Part shown: positions 37,101 to 40,433 of the stretch, in pieces
Numbering within the stretch: the first letter of the stretch is position 1
How the letters are laid out: the number at the start of each line of letters is the position of its first letter
Origin: Clostridia bacterium
GTDB taxonomy: Bacteria; Bacillota; Clostridia; Oscillospirales; Butyricicoccaceae
Assembly: GCA_021205365.1 (NCBI GenBank)
Contig: JAJPXP010000029.1
Location: forward strand, 1 to 40,433
Direction of reading: 5' to 3'
DNA length: 40,433 nt
Made by a program: the position numbers and the translations under genes
Notes under the pieces: generated by a model
Seen by the model: only the letters and a program-made list of their open reading frames with translations
Databases searched by the model: none
What the model was told of the DNA's origin: nothing

Positions 37101-37622
37101 TCAGTTTGGAACAGCATTAAGACCGCAATCACAACTCCGATTGAAGCGGCGAAAAGTGCGGTAAAGTCCGCAATTGATAAGATGAAAAGCTTTTTCAATT
37201 TTACATGGTCGCTGCCAAAAATCAAACTCCCACATTTCAGCATCAGTGGTTCGTTTTCGCTTAATCCGCCAAGCGTTCCGCATTTTAGTATTAGTTGGTA
37301 TAAAAAAGCTATGAATGGAGCCTTGCTGCTGACGAATCCAACGCTGTTCGGTATGGCTGGAGGTAATCTTCTCGGTGGAGGAGACGCAGGAAATGAATAC
37401 GTCGTTGGACAGCGTAGCTTGGAAGCTTCTATCAGAGAACAGGTTGATGCTGTTATGTCCAGCAGAATGGAAAGTATTTCGTCGCAGTTGGATACCCTGA
37501 TTGCTCAGGTAGCAGCTGGAAAGAATCTCTATCTGGATAAAAATAAATGGGTTGGTGCAACTGCTGGTGCGTACAATTCAGCCTTGGGAGAAGAAGTCGA
37601 CAGGTCTAATTGGGGGTATTAA
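34143..37622 (+). CDS. phage tail tape measure protein
   Basis: This 1159-aa protein starts at GTG 34143 after GGGAGGTG. Its length sets tail length. The N-terminus (SSRIKGITVEIGGDTTGLDK, then LKLDPSNTTLVAQKQKLLAQ) is the usual tape-measure start. Long coiled coils and a TP901-type core follow (SEAENATSKVSAYFNETG, LRGARSLMEQFGMSAQEAMD), then a hydrophobic segment (LLPIIAVIVAVTAAIAVIIA). An 11-residue repeat region with conserved aromatic residues lies near 36700-37130, where three 132-bp units recur. No peptidase motif is seen. Confidence 0.95.
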   Translation: MASSRIKGITVEIGGDTTGLDKALKNVNSTITKTQGALNDVTRLLKLDPSNTTLVAQKQKLLAQAVEQTKEKLSQLESVQEQVKDSVKNYGAWKAAYDPIQKEISETQKKLEKLREEQQKMEDIGEIDTMEYAAIQEEIEETTDCLKDLKAKAKEVSDEFGNPISPEAYDAFEREIEATRGTLNKYQSDLSDLETEQSRLATNTERLNKLFSATGTNVDDYADVLGSRLTSAIKNSTANSDQLKTAIEKVGKSATSGKSDIKQLTDALDTVDDGQAIQSLIQELNDAGDAAQDTADDISDIAEMTKGAVMMQAADQLSAVGDKLEELGGKAVEAFSEAENATSKVSAYFNETGSAAEQSAKVIQTVYEAGVGESMDSVADAVLMVKRNLGDLDDVQLTNITEQAITLDELYGIDMNETLRGARSLMEQFGMSAQEAMDYIVKGTQNGLDKTDELGDNLSEYAGKFSQAGYSAQEYFQLLQNGLEGGAYNLDKVNDAINEVTTRLADGTIGDAIGSYSTKTQELFTAWQNGRATQKDVIDSIVADITGCENQQDALNMAAQAFGTMAEDGNLKFISSLTSVGDTYDDVSGSAQNLFDQTTTPMQEMESNTRKLQQSLAPLGEKLAELANAILPPLAAIISAIGAWFGKLPAPVQNFAVILGVLMTAFTVLIPIIAAAVVAVGNLEISLLPIIAVIVAVTAAIAVIIAIIQNWGTITEAAGNIFHTVIDAIGQKIEALKGFFSGMVDQTSSSWEAFKSKTMEIFQSVTDWLGQKIEAIKAFFTGLWTSLKSIWNTICNVVQVAIMLIGEIISAAFQIITLPFQLIWQNCKDIIIGAWDTISNKISAALSVIGSVVQSVMSVIHGIISTIWSAISSKVSSAVNAIKSVVFSVFNAVESVASFIWNSVKSVISTVVDGIKSKVSSVFNAIKNTVTSVFNAIKSTASSIWNSVKSVISTVVDGIKSKVSSVFNSVKNTVSSVFNGIKSTATSVWNSIKTAITTPIEAAKSAVKSAIDKMKSFFNFTWSLPKIKLPHFSISGSFSLNPPSVPHFSISWYKKAMNGALLLTNPTLFGMAGGNLLGGGDAGNEYVVGQRSLEASIREQVDAVMSSRMESISSQLDTLIAQVAAGKNLYLDKNKWVGATAGAYNSALGEEVDRSNWGY
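36839..37115 (+). repeat. 132-bp direct repeats in the tape measure gene
   Basis: TGGAACAGC recurs at 36843, 36975 and 37107, exactly 132 bp (44 codons) apart. Units 1 and 2 are nearly identical over more than 60 bp. They encode SVISTVVDGIKSKVSSVFN-type repeats with periodic Trp and Phe. Confidence 0.85.
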
Positions 37623-37624
37623 GT

Positions 37625-38674
37625 ATGAGATTGATGGGTATTACATTCAATAACGAAAAGCATACTTATGATGATTGGGGGCTGAGTCTCTCAGACCCTC
37701 TAATCATTCCTCAGCCTGACCCGAATATCACACTTGTTTCTGTGCCGGGAGGAAATGGATTCCTCAATTTGACGACTGCCATGACAGGAGAGGTCACTTA
37801 TTCCCAACGCAAACCGACGTTTACATTTACGACAATCGCAAAGCGCAGGGAATGGCAATCTTTGTACAGTGAAATTGCGAATTATCTGCATGGAAAAGAA
37901 ATGTCTATCGTATTAGATGAAGACCCGTGGCATTATTACACTGGTGTATTTCAACTGAATGAATTTAAATCCAGTGAAATTACAGGAACGATTACGATTG
38001 AGGCAACCTTAGATCCTTTTAAATACGAACTGGAAGAAACGCAAATCAGCGTTCCTTTCGAACCATTGAATGTAACATCCGATGGTATTGATTTGTCTAT
38101 GCTTGGTAAGGAAGCAAAAGATACATGGAATACAGATTATCGGTTCGGAAGCTCTGCCATCCCGACACTGGATTTATCTGCATATGCCAATATCGCCATT
38201 GGTTGGGAAGGGCAGAAAACATATTATCAGCATGGTGGTACTAGCCATGTGATTCAAATTGTGGATGGAAATGGAAATTTCTATGAAATAGAAGAAGATA
38301 CTGCGGCTCTTCACAATACAATTAAGGTTTCTGACATCTCAGCTGCAGGGGTTGATGTTTCAAACATTTATCGTATTTTGGTTCAGAGTGTAAAAACTGC
38401 AATAGTTAAAGCGAATGCGGAAGCTTGTATGGTTGTTCATGTGGAAGGGTCAAAATTTCCGTCAGTTCCGATAATTGAAATTTTCTATGAAGATGTTACG
38501 CTTGCTGTAAATGGCAAAACGTTTGAGGTGTCGAAAGGAATTTACAACTCTGATGACATTATCATCACAGAATCTGGTGCTGATTTCTTATTCTTCTCTC
38601 CGCTGTTTGAAGATCCTGAGATGCCTATAGGATCAAATGTTGCAACGATTACGTATCAGAAGGGATGGCTGTAG
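37625..38674 (+). CDS. distal tail protein (Dit-like)
   Basis: This 349-aa baseplate hub protein connects the tail tube to tip proteins. It begins MRLMGITFNNEKHTYDDWGL and contains the Dit-like VSVPGGNGFLNLTTAMTGEV and TITIEATLDPFKYEL. A carbohydrate-binding-like insert (residues ~150-300) is plausible but not proven. The start at ATG 37625 is just after the tape measure stop, with GGGGG eight bases upstream. It overlaps the next gene by 10 nt. Confidence 0.82.
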   Translation: MRLMGITFNNEKHTYDDWGLSLSDPLIIPQPDPNITLVSVPGGNGFLNLTTAMTGEVTYSQRKPTFTFTTIAKRREWQSLYSEIANYLHGKEMSIVLDEDPWHYYTGVFQLNEFKSSEITGTITIEATLDPFKYELEETQISVPFEPLNVTSDGIDLSMLGKEAKDTWNTDYRFGSSAIPTLDLSAYANIAIGWEGQKTYYQHGGTSHVIQIVDGNGNFYEIEEDTAALHNTIKVSDISAAGVDVSNIYRILVQSVKTAIVKANAEACMVVHVEGSKFPSVPIIEIFYEDVTLAVNGKTFEVSKGIYNSDDIIITESGADFLFFSPLFEDPEMPIGSNVATITYQKGWL

Positions 38675-39792
38675 GTGTGTACATTATCAAAACTGGAGAC
38701 GGCAAAACACTGCATAATCCACTGCTGAAAGCATCTGCTATAATCGTTGATGCACCGCAGATGGAGGAAGAAGTAAATACAATCGGAAGTTTGACATTTA
38801 CCATGCTGCCGAATCATCCGTATTATGACAGCATTAAAAAGCTGATTACCTTGATTTATGTTTATGACGATGACGGAGAGATCTTCCGGGGAAGAGTCTA
38901 TAACACGACAGGTGATTTTTACAAACAAAAAAAGGTCGTGTGTCAGTCAGAGATGGGATTCTTTGGTGATTCTATAGTTCGACCGTTCGGCTATTCCGGA
39001 ACCGTAAGAGGGTTTATTCAGAAGCTGGTTGATAATCACAATGCTCAAGTGGATGGCTATAAACAATTTGTACTTGGTAATGTCACTGTGACTGATATAA
39101 ATGATTATATTACGAGAAGCAATACATCTGCGGAAACCACATGGGCAACGATGAAAGATAGATGCATTGATCTGCTTGGCGGTTATTTTCAGATTCGGTA
39201 CGAGGGCGGTATTAGATATCTGGACTACTTAGCAGATTATTCTGTGAAAAATAGCCAGACAATACGTTTTGGTACGAATCTATTGGATTTAGAAGAATAT
39301 GTGGATGCATCGAATGTAAAAACGGTTGTTATTCCATATGGGGTACAACTTGATAGCAGCAGTCCATATTATAAATCGGAACCACCTGAGAATGCAGAAT
39401 ACTCCGGCAACCGCATTACAATTAATTCAATCACCCCGGATAATCGAGATTACATTGAAAGCGAAGTTGGAATTGCATTATATGGAAAGGTCTGGTGTAA
39501 TCAAATCTGGGATGACGTAACAGAAAGAAGCAATCTGTTGACTAAGGCAACCGCTTGGCTGGAGAATCAAATTTTGTTAAGTACAACATTGACGATCACC
39601 GCGCTGGATTTACACCTCATTGATGTAAATGTAAAAAAACTGCAATTGGCACAATTGAATGAATTGAAAAGTATCCCGCACGATATATCCATTTGGCTGC
39701 CAGTAACTAAGATTTCCAGAAGTCTGAGTAACCCAGCTGATCTGAAAGTGACATTGGGAAAAACAAAATCAACATTGACAGGGAAATTATAG
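38665..39792 (+). CDS. tail tip protein, prophage endopeptidase tail family (Tal N-terminal type)
   Basis: This 375-aa protein forms the tail tip trimer. Its N-terminus (GVYIIKTGDGKTLHNPLLKA, then IGSLTFTMLPNHPYYDSI) and DDDGEIFRGRVYNTTGDFYKQKKV match the PF06605-type tail proteins. It is short for this family and ends after the hub domains, so no peptidoglycan hydrolase domain is attached. It overlaps the Dit gene. Confidence 0.85.
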   Translation: MAVGVYIIKTGDGKTLHNPLLKASAIIVDAPQMEEEVNTIGSLTFTMLPNHPYYDSIKKLITLIYVYDDDGEIFRGRVYNTTGDFYKQKKVVCQSEMGFFGDSIVRPFGYSGTVRGFIQKLVDNHNAQVDGYKQFVLGNVTVTDINDYITRSNTSAETTWATMKDRCIDLLGGYFQIRYEGGIRYLDYLADYSVKNSQTIRFGTNLLDLEEYVDASNVKTVVIPYGVQLDSSSPYYKSEPPENAEYSGNRITINSITPDNRDYIESEVGIALYGKVWCNQIWDDVTERSNLLTKATAWLENQILLSTTLTITALDLHLIDVNVKKLQLAQLNELKSIPHDISIWLPVTKISRSLSNPADLKVTLGKTKSTLTGKL

Positions 39793-39807
39793 GAGGAGAT
39801 GAATGGG

Positions 39808-40433
39808 ATGGCTACAATTAAAATTAATGTGACAGGTGAAAACTGTACTGTTGCACAGAAAGTTACGTTTACGGCAGGGAGTTACGGCGTGCATACTGCA
39901 GAAGTAACTGCGGATGCATCGTGGAATAACTTAGTGCTTGTGCTTTGTGTTATCTCTGTTCCTCCGGGATATCCAAGGATGCCTAATAGTGGTTCATGTG
40001 TTAAACGTTCTGTTCCTATTTCAGATGGCAAAGCAGAACTGGACGAGACGATCCAGCCCTGCATGATAAGCGACAATGCAATACTTGTTGGATTGCTCGG
40101 ATGCGATGCAGATGGGAAAATTCTCAGATATTCCACAGTATCTGCAGTAGGAAGAGTATGTGGTTCTGCCTGCATTGCTGGCGCTGAATTAAACGAATCT
40201 CGGTGGGGAGAACTGATTTCGTATATTAACGCAACGATTAAGGCTCAAATTGGCCTTCCAACTGATGAGCAGGTTTATATTGCATTAGCACAGCTTACTG
40301 ATGAAGGTAAAATTATAACCGGAGCGACTGCCGAGGAAGCAGCACAGATCGAGCAGAACGCGGAGGATATAAGTGGTTTAAAGGAAGATTTGAGTGAATT
40401 GGGAATGGTTTGTGGAAAGAATTTGTTTCATAA
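39808..40433 (+). CDS. baseplate or tail fibre protein, truncated by the window end
   Basis: The frame is open from ATG 39808 to the last base (at least 208 codons). AGGAGGAG lies upstream; the in-frame ATG at 39799 is too close to it. It begins MATIKINVTGENCTVAQKVT and has a beta-rich first domain with several Cys. Later comes DEQVYIALAQLTDEGKIITG, then a coiled-coil heptad run (EEAAQIEQNAEDISGLKEDL) typical of BppU or fibre trimer stems. It is probably a receptor-binding or fibre component. Confidence 0.7.
   Translation, partial: MATIKINVTGENCTVAQKVTFTAGSYGVHTAEVTADASWNNLVLVLCVISVPPGYPRMPNSGSCVKRSVPISDGKAELDETIQPCMISDNAILVGLLGCDADGKILRYSTVSAVGRVCGSACIAGAELNESRWGELISYINATIKAQIGLPTDEQVYIALAQLTDEGKIITGATAEEAAQIEQNAEDISGLKEDLSELGMVCGKNLFH

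Larger units (their letters stand above)
12746..40433. mobile_element. temperate siphophage-type prophage, left part only (right end outside the window)
   Basis: Next to the tRNA come, in phage order, an integrase, CI/Cro switch, early and replication genes, packaging genes, an HK97-type head and a siphovirus tail. The window ends inside a baseplate or fibre gene, so lysis genes and attR are missing. The left boundary is put at the end of the tRNA. The exact att core cannot be defined without attR, and probably includes the last 20-45 nt of the tRNA. Confidence 0.9.

Overview
The window comes from a Gram-positive anaerobe of the class Clostridia, probably a gut-type Oscillospirales relative, although the genus cannot be fixed from sequence alone. 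The evidence is moderate GC, strong AGGAGG ribosome-binding sites, TTGACA-N17-TATAAT promoters, TTG and GTG starts, and genes for 2-hydroxyacyl-CoA dehydratase-type enzymes, DUF4317, DUF5067 and an Rrf2 regulator.

Positions 1-12745 are ordinary chromosome. A two-gene operon encodes an HgdB-like protein and a fusion of a second HgdB-like domain to its HgdC-type ATPase activator, followed by a histidine phosphatase and a TraX-like membrane protein. Two minus-strand transcription units encode DUF4317 and a DUF5067 lipoprotein. An Rrf2 regulator faces a convergent serine acetyltransferase gene (cysE) across a shared terminator. cysE shares a back-to-back promoter region with a tcdA plus HEAT-repeat operon. 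A yybP-ykoY (manganese) riboswitch controls a CaCA-family cation exchanger. An AraC regulator and a tRNA-Val(GAC) complete this part.

From the tRNA to the right edge lies the left part of a temperate siphophage-type prophage, cut off by the window end, so attR, lysis and host-specificity genes are not visible. The order is: integrase (minus) with a LexA/SOS-type box at its 5' end; a large TM2-DEDDh exonuclease-TPR-NUMOD1 fusion (minus); a LexA-like autocleavable CI repressor (minus); and a divergent Cro with two operators visible in the intergenic region. The early genes follow: small regulators, a replication initiator carrying four 22-bp iterons, a DnaB-type helicase, DUF2786, ParA and a ParB-XRE fusion. 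Next come several very small genes, an HUH Rep-like nuclease bracketed by two near-identical hairpin leader elements, an HNH nuclease, terminase, portal, protease, HK97 capsid, connectors, tail proteins with a programmed -1 frameshift, tape measure, distal tail protein, tail endopeptidase and a truncated baseplate or fibre gene.

The signals most worth following are: (1) a 17-bp palindrome, GTGTCCAA-W-TTGGACAC, present three times only inside the prophage, once in parB itself, and a candidate parS/operator; (2) the membrane-anchored exonuclease fusion in the lysogeny module, a candidate superinfection-exclusion or defence protein; (3) the paired GAGCCT-repeat/hairpin elements around the HUH nuclease gene, whose stems differ in sequence but keep the same fold; (4) iterons inside the initiator gene, with a period that is not a multiple of three; (5) two-level SOS control through a cleavable CI and a LexA box at int.
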